Of a DNA stretch of 64,000 bases, positions 16,368 through 24,828 are shown piece by piece. A program made the translations under genes and the position numbers. The first letter of the stretch is position 1. Each line of letters begins with the position of its first letter. Below the pieces are notes generated by a model. That model ran no database searches and was not told the origin of the DNA. It saw only the letters and a list, made by a program, of their open reading frames with translations. The DNA is from Fibrella aquatilis. GTDB taxonomy: Bacteria; Bacteroidota; Bacteroidia; Cytophagales; Spirosomataceae. Location of the stretch: positions 1-64,000 of the forward strand of contig NZ_JAFMYU010000017.1 of assembly GCF_017353255.1 (NCBI RefSeq), written 5' to 3'.

Positions 16368-17291
16368 ATGCCTCAACATACCCGCGAATCCATTCAGGCG
16401 TTACTCGAAAATCAGGGTTATCAAACCGACCCGCAAGTAGTCATGTCGGTTTTTCTGGCCCTGCAACTCCAGAAACCACTGCTCATTGAAGGACCTGCCG
16501 GCGTAGGCAAGACCGAGATTGCCAAAGTAATGGCGCTGGCCCTCAACACTGACCTCATCCGCCTGCAAGGCTACGAAGGCCTCGACGCCAGCCATGCCCT
16601 CTACGAATGGAACTACCAGCGGCAGTTGTTGCACCTGAAGATGATGGAGGTGGCAGCCAAACAGACGAACAGCCAAACAGACAAACAGCTCAGCGAGCAG
16701 GAAGAAACCCTTTTCTCCGATAAATTTCTTCTGAAACGCCCACTACTTCAGGCCATTACGCACCACAAAGCGCCCGTTTTACTCATCGACGAGATTGACC
16801 GCGCCGACGAAGAATTCGAGAGCTTTTTGCTCGAAGTGCTGTCCGACTGGCAGATCACGATTCCCGAAATTGGCACGATCCGGGCCACACACATTCCGTA
16901 TGTTGTGGTGACAGGCAACCGCGTCCGCGAACTGTCTGAAGCCCTGCGCCGCCGCTGCCTCTACCTCTACATCGACTACCCCGACTACGACAAAGAGCTG
17001 GCCATTGTGCTGGCCAAAGTCCCCACCATCGACGCAGCCTTGGCCAAACAGCTTTGTCTGTTCATGCAGGCGTTGCGTCCGTTGCGCCTCGAAAAAACAC
17101 CCGGCATCGCTGAAACCCTCGACTGGGCTATGGCCCTTGCCGCCCTTCACATCGACCACCTCGAAAAAGACATCATCGAGCAAACCCTGGGCGTGGTGCT
17201 CAAAGACTGGAAAGACGTCCGCCATGTGCAACTCTCGCTTAGCGAGTTGTACGAAAAAACAGGTATTGTTTCTAAATGGGACAGTTTGTAA
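16368..17291 (+). CDS. MoxR-type AAA+ ATPase (CoxD-like)
   Basis: A 307-residue AAA+ ATPase. Walker A is GPAGVGKTEIAK (about residues 44-55), Walker B LLIDEIDRADEE, and sensor/arginine-finger regions follow (VVVTGNRVRELSEALRRRC). It matches the CoxD/MoxR group that, in CO dehydrogenase maturation, helps build the [CuSMoO2] or similar metal centre together with the VWA protein CoxE. No VWA gene follows here; the next gene is an unrelated glycosyltransferase. It starts 14 bases after the permease and is probably in the same transcript. Its position supports a role in maturing the molybdenum hydroxylase. Confidence 0.85.
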   Translation: MPQHTRESIQALLENQGYQTDPQVVMSVFLALQLQKPLLIEGPAGVGKTEIAKVMALALNTDLIRLQGYEGLDASHALYEWNYQRQLLHLKMMEVAAKQTNSQTDKQLSEQEETLFSDKFLLKRPLLQAITHHKAPVLLIDEIDRADEEFESFLLEVLSDWQITIPEIGTIRATHIPYVVVTGNRVRELSEALRRRCLYLYIDYPDYDKELAIVLAKVPTIDAALAKQLCLFMQALRPLRLEKTPGIAETLDWAMALAALHIDHLEKDIIEQTLGVVLKDWKDVRHVQLSLSELYEKTGIVSKWDSL

Positions 17292-17316
17292 GCAATAGAG
17301 GATAATCCTGCATCAA

Positions 17317-18462
17317 ATGAAACACATGGCCAACGTCTATATAGTTTGTCCCGGTTTAGGACGTGTAAACCGTGGATTTGAATCATTTGCTCAGGAATGC
17401 TTTACTGCACTGTCGGGAGAAGACAGCGAATTAACGTTCTTTTTGTTTAAAGGTGGAGGATCGGCTCAGGCAGCAAATAATATACATGTTTGCTGGAATA
17501 TACCAAGAAGCTATACCCTGAAATTAGTAGGTATGGATTTGGCTTACAGATTGGAGAATTTCACCTTTATATTATCCTTGCTATCAAAACTATTTACAGG
17601 TCGTCCTACTGTAATTCTGATTAGTGACTCGTTTGGGGCGCGTTATTTGATGCGTTTAAAAAAGCTTTTTCGTTTGTCATACAAGGTACTTTTTTCCAAT
17701 GGCGGGCCGAGCGGACCACCATACCGCTTTGATTATGTTCATCAACTCACTCATTTACACCAACATGAAGCCATCCGCTACGGAGAGCCGTCTGCCAAAC
17801 ATACGGTTGTGCCCTACGGCTTTAATTTCAACCGCTCAGACCATAGATTACCTACTCACGAAATAGAGTACCTGAAAATAAGACTGGGTATTCCAACAGC
17901 GAAAAAAATTATTATCTCTGTGGGTGCTATCAATAGGTTGCACAAGCGAATGAATTATGTAATTGACGAAGTAGCTGGATTAGAGGACATTTATTTGATT
18001 ATGCTAGGCCAGATAGATGAGCAGGAAACGGCTCCAATTATAGCATTGGCTAAAGAGAAACTCGGCACTAATTTCACGATAAAAACAGTTCCTCAGAAAG
18101 AGGTAGCTTTATACTATGCCTGTGCTGACATTTTTGTTTTAGGCTCACTGAGAGAGGGATTTGGCAGGGTGTATATTGAGGCATTACATGCAGGACTGCC
18201 CGTTTGTGCGCACGACCATGAGCTTACGCGCGAACTGTTGTCTACTCACGGTCATTTCGCAGACTTTACCAAAGAAGGAGCGTTGGCTGGCCTGTTGCAG
18301 CAACTTTTAGCGAATCCAGTATCAGACAGTGCCCGGCAAGACTACCACACATATGCCTATAACAATTTTTCCTGGGATGTATTGAAGCCTGCCTATCTGG
18401 CTATGATGCGTAGCACACTGCAAAACGAATATGATTGCGCTATACCGGCAGGTAGAGCGTGA
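17317..18462 (+). CDS. GT-B fold glycosyltransferase (family 4-like)
   Basis: A 381-residue sugar-nucleotide glycosyltransferase. The donor-binding C-terminal half has the family hallmark REGFGRVYIEALHAGLPV (an E-x7-E type motif), preceded by IISVGAINRLHKRMNYVI and DIFVLGSL. The acceptor-binding N-terminus is less conserved. Base composition is clearly AT-richer than the neighbours: the line 17521-17580 has 19 G/C of 60, against more than half in the adjacent ATPase. This suggests acquisition from elsewhere. Its 3' end overlaps the convergent kinase gene by 23 bases. It is probably involved in surface polysaccharide, but no polysaccharide cluster surrounds it. Confidence 0.87.
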   Translation: MKHMANVYIVCPGLGRVNRGFESFAQECFTALSGEDSELTFFLFKGGGSAQAANNIHVCWNIPRSYTLKLVGMDLAYRLENFTFILSLLSKLFTGRPTVILISDSFGARYLMRLKKLFRLSYKVLFSNGGPSGPPYRFDYVHQLTHLHQHEAIRYGEPSAKHTVVPYGFNFNRSDHRLPTHEIEYLKIRLGIPTAKKIIISVGAINRLHKRMNYVIDEVAGLEDIYLIMLGQIDEQETAPIIALAKEKLGTNFTIKTVPQKEVALYYACADIFVLGSLREGFGRVYIEALHAGLPVCAHDHELTRELLSTHGHFADFTKEGALAGLLQQLLANPVSDSARQDYHTYAYNNFSWDVLKPAYLAMMRSTLQNEYDCAIPAGRA

Positions 18463-19744
18463 AGGTAGCCCCCTGGCCGGGGGTGCTTTCGGCGAGGACG
18501 TAGCCACCGTGGTTCTCAGCCACTTTTTTCACAATGGCCAGTCCAATGCCCGTACCGGGGTACTGCCGCATGCCGTGCAGCCGCTGGAACGTACCAAAGA
18601 TGCGTTCGGCCTGCCGGGGGTCAAACCCGATGCCGTTGTCGACTACACGAATGGCGCAAAACAGCTCCTGACTGCCAATAGGCTGGTAGACCGCTGGCAG
18701 TTCGGAGCGGCCTATTTCCTGACGGGAAATACAGATGTAGGGTGTCGTACCAGGCTTAACAAACTTAAGGGCGTTGGTAAGGAGATTACGAAACACCTGC
18801 GCCAGTTGGGTAGGTTCGCCAGGCACCATTCCCAAGTCATGCACCTCCATAACAGCCTGTTTGTCCTGTACCATCAGGTCTAGTTCGGCCAATACCCCAC
18901 CCACCAACGCGTTGAGCGCCTGGGGTTTAAAGGCCGCAATGGGGCGCGTAAGCCTGGAATAATCGAGCAGATCACGAATTAGTACAGACATGCGGCTGGC
19001 GGCCGATTCCATACGGCTCACCAGATCTACGCCCTCAACGCCCAGTTCGGCCAGATACGTAGTCTTCAGCAACGAACCAAACTGCTGAATTTTACGAAGC
19101 GGCTCCTGCAAATCGTGACTGGCCACATAGGCAAACTCCTGTAGGTTTTGATTCGACCGGTTCAGAGCTAAATTGCTCATTTCCAGCGCATTGATGGCAC
19201 TATGCAGCCGCTCGTTGTTGACAGTGAGCTGTTTCTGCTGCTCTATTTGATCGGTCAGGTCGGTGAGGACAACGCTCAGGCAACGGCCATCGTCGAGGTC
19301 AAGCGCGGTGACAGACAGCAGGCAGGGCACTTGCCGGGAGGTACCAGCCAGCACCAGTTCCAGCTTGTGGTTTTCGATCCAGCCCTGTTCAAACAACTGT
19401 TTGAATGATGCCAGATCGCCTTCGGTGACGAACTTACCAAAAGAAAGGCCCAGCACCTTAGAGAGTGGCATGCCCACCATAGTGGCAAACATAGAATTGG
19501 CGTATAAAATAAGGCCATCCTGATTGAGCGTCACGGCCCCTTCATTCATGGTTTCAATGAAAACACGGTAGGTCTGATCGGCCGTTTTCAGGGTGTAGAG
19601 TTCGTAGCCCTGGTCACTTTCCACCACCAACGCATCGACCTGCCCCGACCGGATTGCTTCTATCGTTTCGGTGGCCTCTGCGATCTGGATTCGCAGGTGC
19701 TCGTTTTCGGCCAGAAGCTGCGCATACGTTGGCATTACGCTCAT
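18440..19744 (-). CDS. PAS sensor histidine kinase of the Kai operon
   Basis: A 434-residue soluble kinase. An N-terminal coiled coil (1-40) is followed by a PAS domain (~55-165: ETMNEGAVTLNQDGLILYAN). A second coiled coil leads to the HisKA dimerisation helix with His210 in YVASHDLQEPLRKIQ, then the HATPase domain (~310-434; N-box FRNLLTNALKF, G1 VVDNGIGFD, G2 GTGIGLAIVKK). There are no membrane segments and no N-terminal KaiB-like domain, unlike cyanobacterial SasA. The start overlaps the stop of the kaiB-like gene by four bases (ATGA), so the two are probably made together. No response regulator is adjacent. Confidence 0.92.
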   Translation of the reverse strand: MSVMPTYAQLLAENEHLRIQIAEATETIEAIRSGQVDALVVESDQGYELYTLKTADQTYRVFIETMNEGAVTLNQDGLILYANSMFATMVGMPLSKVLGLSFGKFVTEGDLASFKQLFEQGWIENHKLELVLAGTSRQVPCLLSVTALDLDDGRCLSVVLTDLTDQIEQQKQLTVNNERLHSAINALEMSNLALNRSNQNLQEFAYVASHDLQEPLRKIQQFGSLLKTTYLAELGVEGVDLVSRMESAASRMSVLIRDLLDYSRLTRPIAAFKPQALNALVGGVLAELDLMVQDKQAVMEVHDLGMVPGEPTQLAQVFRNLLTNALKFVKPGTTPYICISRQEIGRSELPAVYQPIGSQELFCAIRVVDNGIGFDPRQAERIFGTFQRLHGMRQYPGTGIGLAIVKKVAENHGGYVLAESTPGQGATFTLYLPV

Positions 19745-20055
19745 GACAGTCCTAATACAGTTAAAACCAGCTTCGTGTCAGACATGTCGCCGATTAGGCG
19801 GCGTACGGGCAGGGGCAGTTCTTTAATGAGCATGGGCAGCGCAACAAGTTGCGCCTCTTCGGCCAGCTCTTTCTGCTGATGCACGTCGATGATTTCCAGT
19901 GAGTAGCGACCCGCCAGACGGGTTTCGCAGATATGCTTGATGTTGGTCAGTGCCCGCACCGAATTAACAGACACTCCGGTGATAAACAGGCGAAGCACGT
20001 ACAGCTCATTGGCTGCGTCCAACTCATCATCCCACGATTCCGATTGTTCACTCAT
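19741..20055 (-). CDS. Second KaiB-like (thioredoxin-fold) protein
   Basis: A 104-residue KaiB-family protein: VLRLFITGVSVNSVRALTN aligns with the KaiB start, IDVHQQKELAEEAQLVALP with the middle, and LPLPVRRLIGDMSDTKLVL with the end. It diverges from classic KaiB where PTL becomes PML and GNTPNS becomes GVSVNS, and it has an acidic N-terminal tail. It lies one base after the canonical kaiB and overlaps the kinase gene by ATGA. In cyanobacteria SasA has a KaiB-like sensor domain fused to the kinase. Here the same pieces could be split into two coupled genes; that is inference. Confidence 0.88.
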   Translation of the reverse strand: MSEQSESWDDELDAANELYVLRLFITGVSVNSVRALTNIKHICETRLAGRYSLEIIDVHQQKELAEEAQLVALPMLIKELPLPVRRLIGDMSDTKLVLTVLGLS

Positions 20056-20056
20056 A

Positions 20057-20350
20057 CTAATGCGTTGCCGGAATAATGTTTAGGCCAACCAGCACTTTTT
20101 CTTCGTTAGAGAGGTCGCCAATAATTTTCCGAATCGGCTCGGGAATTTTTTTCACCAATGTAGGAATAGCCAAAATCTGGTCACCTTCGGCCAGTTGTGG
20201 ATGAACCAGCAGGTCTATCACTTCTATTTTGTACTGGTTGGGCACGTGTTCTTCACAATACCGGCGCAGGTTAGCCAGCGCCGCCGTTGATTTAGCGGTT
20301 TTTCCGGCGACGTAGAGTCGCAGTTCCCAAAAATTGTCTGTCATGGTCAT
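20057..20350 (-). CDS. kaiB: KaiB clock-type protein
   Basis: A 97-residue protein closely matching cyanobacterial KaiB: ELRLYVAGKTAKSTAALANL, then VIDLLVHPQLAEGDQILAIP, PTLVKKIPEPIRKIIGDLSN and EEKVLVGLNI. KaiB switches fold and binds KaiC in its phosphorylated state to promote dephosphorylation. The start at 20350 is chosen because the homology begins about seven residues in; an ATG at 20386 would add 12 residues and overlap the end of kaiC (GATGACTAA), which would favour coupled translation, so it cannot be excluded. It stands between kaiC and the second kaiB-like gene. Confidence 0.92.
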   Translation of the reverse strand: MTMTDNFWELRLYVAGKTAKSTAALANLRRYCEEHVPNQYKIEVIDLLVHPQLAEGDQILAIPTLVKKIPEPIRKIIGDLSNEEKVLVGLNIIPATH

Positions 20351-20378
20351 AACGTTGTAGTTGTGTAGCGGTGTGTGG

Positions 20379-22088
20379 TTAGTCATCGTGCCGGGACCGG
20401 GTCATTTGTTCCCGATTTTTCTCCATGATCTCCTTCCGAAGATCATCTTCCACGTATGTTTTATTTAGTTCATCCTGTACCGATTCGAACTCTTCCTGCA
20501 GCGACGCAATTTTCGATTCGAGTACGGTCCGTTTCCGTTCAATCTCGCGATCTTTTCGGCTTACCGCGTGGTCGCGCAGGGCTACGCCGGTGGCTTCCTG
20601 TAGCTGCTGGGCAATCCGCGCCGAGCCAGTCAGCACGCCTTCGGCACCCAGGTAGACGTCAATCAGTTCCAGCCCATTGTCGGTAATCACAAATTCGCGC
20701 ACCTGATTGGAGTGTTTCATCCCCCGCGATTTCATCACGTACAACCCCCGGTTGCGTTCGCCGTTGCTCTCGATGTCGCGCACTAACAGCCAGGCATCCA
20801 CCAGCGACGAGACCCCCTCGTCAGTTTGTTCATTTACAATGTTGTTCAGCGTAAGGGCCGTAAACATGACCGTCACCTGCTGGCTTTGCAGAAAGTCGAT
20901 CAGGCGAATCAGCATGGATTTCACTTCACTCACCGACCCTACGGTAATCAGGTTGGTAATGGGATCAAGAATAACCACCGACGGTTTCAAGGCGTTAACC
21001 AGCTTATAGATGGCCACCAGGTGCATTTCAAGGCCGTTTAGCGTGGGGCGAGCAGCATGAAACTGAAGCAGGCCATTGTTTACGAACTGCTGAAGGTCGA
21101 GGCCAATAGACCCCATGTTCCGTACGATCTGCTGGGGCGATTCTTCGAAAGCAAAATACAGACACCGCTCACCACGCAGGCAGGTAGCGTAGGCAAACGT
21201 AGAAGCAATGCTCGATTTTCCCGTGCCCGCCGTGCCCGACACCAGCAGACTGCTTCCCCTGAAATAGCCCTTGTTATCGAGCATCTTATCGAGCGACGGA
21301 ATACCCGACGAAATCCGTTCCGATGACACCGGGTGGTCGAGCGTGAGTGAGGTAACGGGCAGCACCGAGATCCCATCTTCGTCGATCAGGAAGGGGTATT
21401 CATTGGTGCCGTGGGTAGACCCGCGATATTTGACAATGCGCAGCAGGCGAGTGGAGATCTGATTGGATACCCGGTGCTCCAGCAGGATAACGCAGTCGGA
21501 AACGTATTCTTCCAGGCCCTGCCGCGTGAGCGACCCGTCCCCCTTTTCGCCGGTGATGATGGTGGTTACGCCTTTGTCTTTCAGCCATGTAAACAGCCTG
21601 CGGAGTTCGGCCCGCAGCACGGCCATATTCGAGAGACCCGCAAAGAGATTTTCGATGGTGTCGAGCACCACGCGTTTGGCTCCAATACTATCTATGGCAT
21701 AACCGAGGCGGATAAAGAGGCCTTCAAGGTCATATTCGCCGGTTTCTTCAATCTCGCTCCGGTCAATATGAACATGGTCAATCTTCAGCAGCTTTCGGGC
21801 CTGTAGGTCAGCCAGATCGAACCCCAATGACGCAACGTTGGTGGTTAGCTCGTCCGATTTTTCTTCAAACGCCATAAAGACGCCAGGCTCACCGTAGTCA
21901 AGCGCACCGCGTACTATAAATTCGACAGACAACAGGGTTTTGCCACAACCCGCCGCCCCGCAAACCAGCGTAGGGCGACCTTTGGGTATGCCACCGCCCG
22001 TGATTTCGTCTAAGCCTGTGACACCAGTGGGTGATTTGGGGAGGATCGTGAGTGGTGCGTCAGTATTCTTGCCAGTTTCCTGATTCAT
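20379..22088 (-). CDS. kaiC: KaiC-type double RecA ATPase/kinase
   Basis: A 569-residue tandem ATPase. The CI domain has Walker A CGAAGCGKTL (residues 43-52) and the catalytic Glu pair in FEEKSDE (75-76). The CII domain has Walker A SGTAGTGKSS (284-293) and Glu pair FEESPQQ (315-316). The autophosphorylation pair (Ser431/Thr432 in Synechococcus) aligns with Ser427-Ser428 in EGVSSLVDAW, so two Ser sites seem kept. A charged coiled-coil tail (~510-569) extends past the usual end. The ATG at 22088 is preferred over a TTG at 22109. It is first in a four-gene overlapping operon. Outside cyanobacteria such sets have been linked to timing and stress responses. Confidence 0.93.
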   Translation of the reverse strand: MNQETGKNTDAPLTILPKSPTGVTGLDEITGGGIPKGRPTLVCGAAGCGKTLLSVEFIVRGALDYGEPGVFMAFEEKSDELTTNVASLGFDLADLQARKLLKIDHVHIDRSEIEETGEYDLEGLFIRLGYAIDSIGAKRVVLDTIENLFAGLSNMAVLRAELRRLFTWLKDKGVTTIITGEKGDGSLTRQGLEEYVSDCVILLEHRVSNQISTRLLRIVKYRGSTHGTNEYPFLIDEDGISVLPVTSLTLDHPVSSERISSGIPSLDKMLDNKGYFRGSSLLVSGTAGTGKSSIASTFAYATCLRGERCLYFAFEESPQQIVRNMGSIGLDLQQFVNNGLLQFHAARPTLNGLEMHLVAIYKLVNALKPSVVILDPITNLITVGSVSEVKSMLIRLIDFLQSQQVTVMFTALTLNNIVNEQTDEGVSSLVDAWLLVRDIESNGERNRGLYVMKSRGMKHSNQVREFVITDNGLELIDVYLGAEGVLTGSARIAQQLQEATGVALRDHAVSRKDREIERKRTVLESKIASLQEEFESVQDELNKTYVEDDLRKEIMEKNREQMTRSRHDD

Positions 22089-22251
22089 TAACGAGAGTGT
22101 TTCAAACAAATCAACACAATTCTTGCCAGACTGCCTAGCTTATTCTAGCTTGGAACGGCCAGCTAACCAAGGCATGGTATGTAAACCTAATTGAGCTTAA
22201 GAGGTTTAGCCGGCTAAGCTATTGAAAACCAAATAAGTACAAACAGGCTAG

Positions 22252-22773
22252 TTAAAGACGTTCCTGAGTCAGCAGGGCATCTATATGGTAGATAACCGTG
22301 GCCAGACGCTGGTCGTAACTAGCCCCTGAAATAAGCGTATAGGCCCGGTTGTGGTCACGTAGGGCCTGCTCGAACAGGGCAAACAATTCGGCTCGCCGGT
22401 GCCCCAGGTCACGCAGGCCATCTGCCACCCAGGGTACATCGGTATTGAGCAGAAAATAGGCGTCGAACTGCTCCTGCGCGGCCAGTTGGTCTAAGATGGG
22501 CGGATGCGGCACGCCATAGACGGTGGCGTAAAGCTGGGTGGTGAGCAGGTCGGTATCGTAAATAAGCACCCGGTTAGCCAGCGGCTCGGCCAGTTGCATG
22601 GCCTCGGTCTGCGCCACGGCAATGCGGGCATAATCATCGGTGGTCAGGTCGTTGGACGTGATCAGGTCGCGGGCTACTTCGGGCACAAAAACGGTCTGGT
22701 AATGAGCCGCCAGTTTTCGGGCCATGGTAGTCTTCCCGACGCTTTCGGGGCCGTAGAGGCAGATTTTTAACAT
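22252..22773 (-). CDS. NadR-like ATP/nicotinamide-riboside kinase-type protein
   Basis: A 173-residue P-loop kinase-like protein: Walker A GPESVGKTTMARKLA (about residues 8-22), EVARDLI, and YDTDLLTTQLYATVYGVPHP, which together mark the ribosylnicotinamide kinase domain of NadR. Motifs DVPWVADGLRDLGHRR and the terminal region agree. The NMN adenylyltransferase and repressor domains of full NadR are absent, as is common in Bacteroidota stand-alone forms. The likely role is NAD salvage. The start codon abuts the palindrome 22774-22884. Confidence 0.8.
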   Translation of the reverse strand: MLKICLYGPESVGKTTMARKLAAHYQTVFVPEVARDLITSNDLTTDDYARIAVAQTEAMQLAEPLANRVLIYDTDLLTTQLYATVYGVPHPPILDQLAAQEQFDAYFLLNTDVPWVADGLRDLGHRRAELFALFEQALRDHNRAYTLISGASYDQRLATVIYHIDALLTQERL

Positions 22774-22884
22774 GAGTGAAAGACAGAAAGAGCGAAAGAG
22801 TGAGGGGCGAAGGGTGAGGGGTGGATGGTGAAAAGTGAGGGGCGCCTAGCCAAGCGACAACGCCACTCTTTCTGTCTTTCACTC
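22774..22884. repeat. GAAAGAGT-octamer palindrome between NadR-like and RluE-like genes
   Basis: GAGTGAAAGACAGAAAGAG at 22774-22792 is perfectly complementary to 22866-22884 (19 bp). Further AGTGAAAG/AGTGAGGG-type words fill the loop. It begins directly at the NadR-like start codon. Its right arm runs over the RluE-like stop (22879-22881) and supplies that protein's last residues. The words match those at 26161-26230 and 55319-55354. Confidence 0.85.
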
Positions 22885-23460
22885 TTTCACCAATTCGCTC
22901 ACCTCCGTATCACTCAGCACTTGCACGTCGCCGGGGCGCATGTTGGCGGCGGTGAGGTGGCCTATGGCCCAGCGGACCAGGCGAAGCGTGGGGAAACCCA
23001 CGGCGGCGGTCATCTTGCGCACCTGCCGATTTTTGCCTTCTGTCAATGTCAGCGCAATCCACGACGTAGGGATGTTGGCCCGGAAACGGATGGGGGGGTT
23101 ACGTGGCGGCAAATCGGGTTCCTCAGTGAGGCGACGAGCTTGGGCGGGCAGGGTTTGGTGGGGCTTACCATCAATCGTAATCGTCACACCATCAGCTAGT
23201 TGATGTATCGCTTCGTCTGTGATGGCCCCATCTACCTGCACGTAGTAGGTGCGAGCGTGGGCAAAGCGCGGGTTGAGCAGCCGATGGTTCACTGACTTAT
23301 CGCTGGTGAGTAGCAATAACCCTTCCGAGTCGGCGTCGAGTCGCCCCACGGGGTAGACATCCCGCCGGAAACTATAGGGCAGGTCGGCCAGGGTAGCCTT
23401 CTCCCCTTCGGGTGAAAACTGCGACAGCATGTTGAAGGGCTTGTAGATGAGGTAATGCAT
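22879..23460 (-). CDS. rRNA pseudouridine synthase, RluE/RsuA family
   Basis: A 193-residue pseudouridine synthase lacking the S4 domain, as in RluE (23S rRNA) types. The catalytic Asp lies in [14 protein letters not shown] (about residues 37-50). [12 protein letters not shown] opens the protein, and [23 protein letters not shown] is the conserved late motif. The ATG at 23460 is where homology begins; an in-frame upstream extension is not conserved-looking. The last residues Val-Lys-Glu and the stop codon are encoded by the palindrome word (bases 22879-22890), identical to the end of exonuclease III at 26218-26229. Divergent from arsR. Confidence 0.9.
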   Translation of the reverse strand: MHYLIYKPFNMLSQFSPEGEKATLADLPYSFRRDVYPVGRLDADSEGLLLLTSDKSVNHRLLNPRFAHARTYYVQVDGAITDEAIHQLADGVTITIDGKPHQTLPAQARRLTEEPDLPPRNPPIRFRANIPTSWIALTLTEGKNRQVRKMTAAVGFPTLRLVRWAIGHLTAANMRPGDVQVLSDTEVSELVKE

Positions 23461-23480
23461 CGAGCACGAAAAAAAATAGA

Positions 23481-23500
23481 TAATCGCAATAGTACGATTA
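23481..23500. promoter_or_regulatory. Dyad TAATCG-N8-CGATTA, candidate ArsR operator
   Basis: A perfect 6-bp inverted repeat with an 8-base spacer lies 25 bases upstream of the arsR start, in the divergent space between rluE and arsR. ArsR/SmtB repressors bind AT-rich dyads in their own promoters. A TACCTTTG (23514-23521), matching the Bacteroidota -7 box, follows. A second AATCG-containing AT-rich stretch (about 23869-23885) precedes arsM and could be another site. The assignment is by position and symmetry only. Confidence 0.5.
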
Positions 23501-23524
23501 ATAAAAATGCCCCTACCTTTGGGC

Positions 23525-23851
23525 ATGGGTGTCACAAAGACAGAACTATTTACGGCTGAACAAAGCCGCATAGCCGAACTGGCCAAAGCGTTTGCTCATC
23601 CGGCAAGGGTAGCCATTTTGCAGCATTTGGCCAAAACTCAGTCCTGCATTTGCGGCGACCTGGTGGATGTACTGCCCCTGTCGCAGGCCACGGTGTCGCA
23701 ACACTTGAAAGAGCTCAGTCGCATTGGCATCATTAAAGGCAATGTGCAGCCGCCACGAGTGTGCTACTGTATCAACGAAGCCGTTTGGGAAGAGGCAAAA
23801 GCCACATTCGGCGCACTGCTGGCCCTTTTTGAACAAAACACCTGCTGCTAA
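23525..23851 (+). CDS. arsR: ArsR-family metalloid-responsive repressor
   Basis: A 108-residue winged-helix regulator: [18 protein letters not shown], then [23 protein letters not shown] (recognition helix) and the wing with [10 protein letters not shown]. Candidate As(III) ligands are Cys41 and Cys43 in SCICGDL, with further Cys pairs at 80/82 and the C-terminal 107/108, an unusual wealth of cysteines. The start at 23525 is preferred; an ATG at 23507 would add six residues and lies across the likely -7 box. First gene of the arsenic set, probably autoregulated through the dyad upstream. Confidence 0.9.
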   Translation: MGVTKTELFTAEQSRIAELAKAFAHPARVAILQHLAKTQSCICGDLVDVLPLSQATVSQHLKELSRIGIIKGNVQPPRVCYCINEAVWEEAKATFGALLALFEQNTCC

Positions 23852-23899
23852 TTTTTTTGCCCTATTCAATCGTAATATTACATTAAACCAATCACAATC

Positions 23900-24793
23900 A
23901 TGACAACAACAGACCAATCCACTGGCGATGCCCTGAAGGCCATCGTCCGTCAAAAGTATGCCGACATTGCCCTGACCGACAGTGCGCTGGGCGTACCCGT
24001 GGCTAGTTGCTGCAGCCCCACCAGCTGCTGCGGACCCGCCAGCACCGACGCGTCGTATAGTATTCTGATGAACGACGAATACACCACCATGGCCGGTTAT
24101 GCCGCCGAGGCCGACCTGGGTTTGGGTTGTGGTCTGCCTACGCAGTTTGCTCAGATCAAGCCCGGCGACGTGGTGGTCGACCTGGGTGCTGGGGCGGGTA
24201 ATGATTGTTTTGTGGCCCGCGCCGAAACCGGAGAAACGGGTCGTGTGATTGGGCTGGACATGACAGCACCCATGATTGACCGCGCCCGTCACAACGCCAA
24301 AACCTTGGGATTCAACAACGTAGAGTTTGTCTATGGCGACATTGAGGCCATGCCCCTGCCCGCCGCCCTGGCCGATGTGGTGGTGAGCAACTGTGTGATG
24401 AACCTGGTACCCAACAAGGCTCAGGCCTTTGCCGAGACCTTCCGCATCCTGAAACCCGGTGGTCATTTCAGCATCTCCGACATTGTGCTGGTGGGTGCCC
24501 TGCCCGATGGCCTGCAACGCGACGCTGAACTATATGCGGGCTGCGTGTCGGGGGCTATTCAGCAAACCGATTACCTGCAACTGGTGGTAGACGCGGGCTT
24601 TGTGAACCTCCAGATTCAGAAGCAAAAGGTGATCGACTTACCGCACGACCTGCTGCTTAGCTACCTCACCGCCGATGAAATTACGGCCTACCAACAAACC
24701 GGACGGGGCATTTTCAGCATCACGCTCTACGCCGAAAAACCAGGTCAGACCGCCACGCCCGTGTGCTGCCCAGGGTCGGGCTGCTGCGATTGA
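23900..24793 (+). CDS. arsM: Arsenite S-adenosylmethionine methyltransferase
   Basis: A 297-residue Rossmann methyltransferase that methylates As(III). SAM-binding motif VVDLGAGAGNDCF (about residues 92-104) and GLDMTAPMI are clear. The three conserved Cys residues of ArsM appear as Cys77 (LGLGCG), Cys165 (SNCVMN) and Cys215 (AGCVSG). Extra Cys pairs near the N-terminus (37/38, 43/44) and the end (CCPGSGCCD) may bind further arsenic. No ArsB or Acr3 pump is nearby, so methylation plus reduction may be the local strategy. It follows arsR by 48 bases. Confidence 0.94.
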   Translation: MTTTDQSTGDALKAIVRQKYADIALTDSALGVPVASCCSPTSCCGPASTDASYSILMNDEYTTMAGYAAEADLGLGCGLPTQFAQIKPGDVVVDLGAGAGNDCFVARAETGETGRVIGLDMTAPMIDRARHNAKTLGFNNVEFVYGDIEAMPLPAALADVVVSNCVMNLVPNKAQAFAETFRILKPGGHFSISDIVLVGALPDGLQRDAELYAGCVSGAIQQTDYLQLVVDAGFVNLQIQKQKVIDLPHDLLLSYLTADEITAYQQTGRGIFSITLYAEKPGQTATPVCCPGSGCCD

Positions 24794-24828
24794 TCAAGGT
24801 GTTTTTTAATCCCAACCGCTAATTTCAG

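Noticed and set aside
23546-24517. A 323-codon minus-strand ORF
   Set aside because: Antisense to arsR and arsM; low-information Gly/His-rich translation and no start context.
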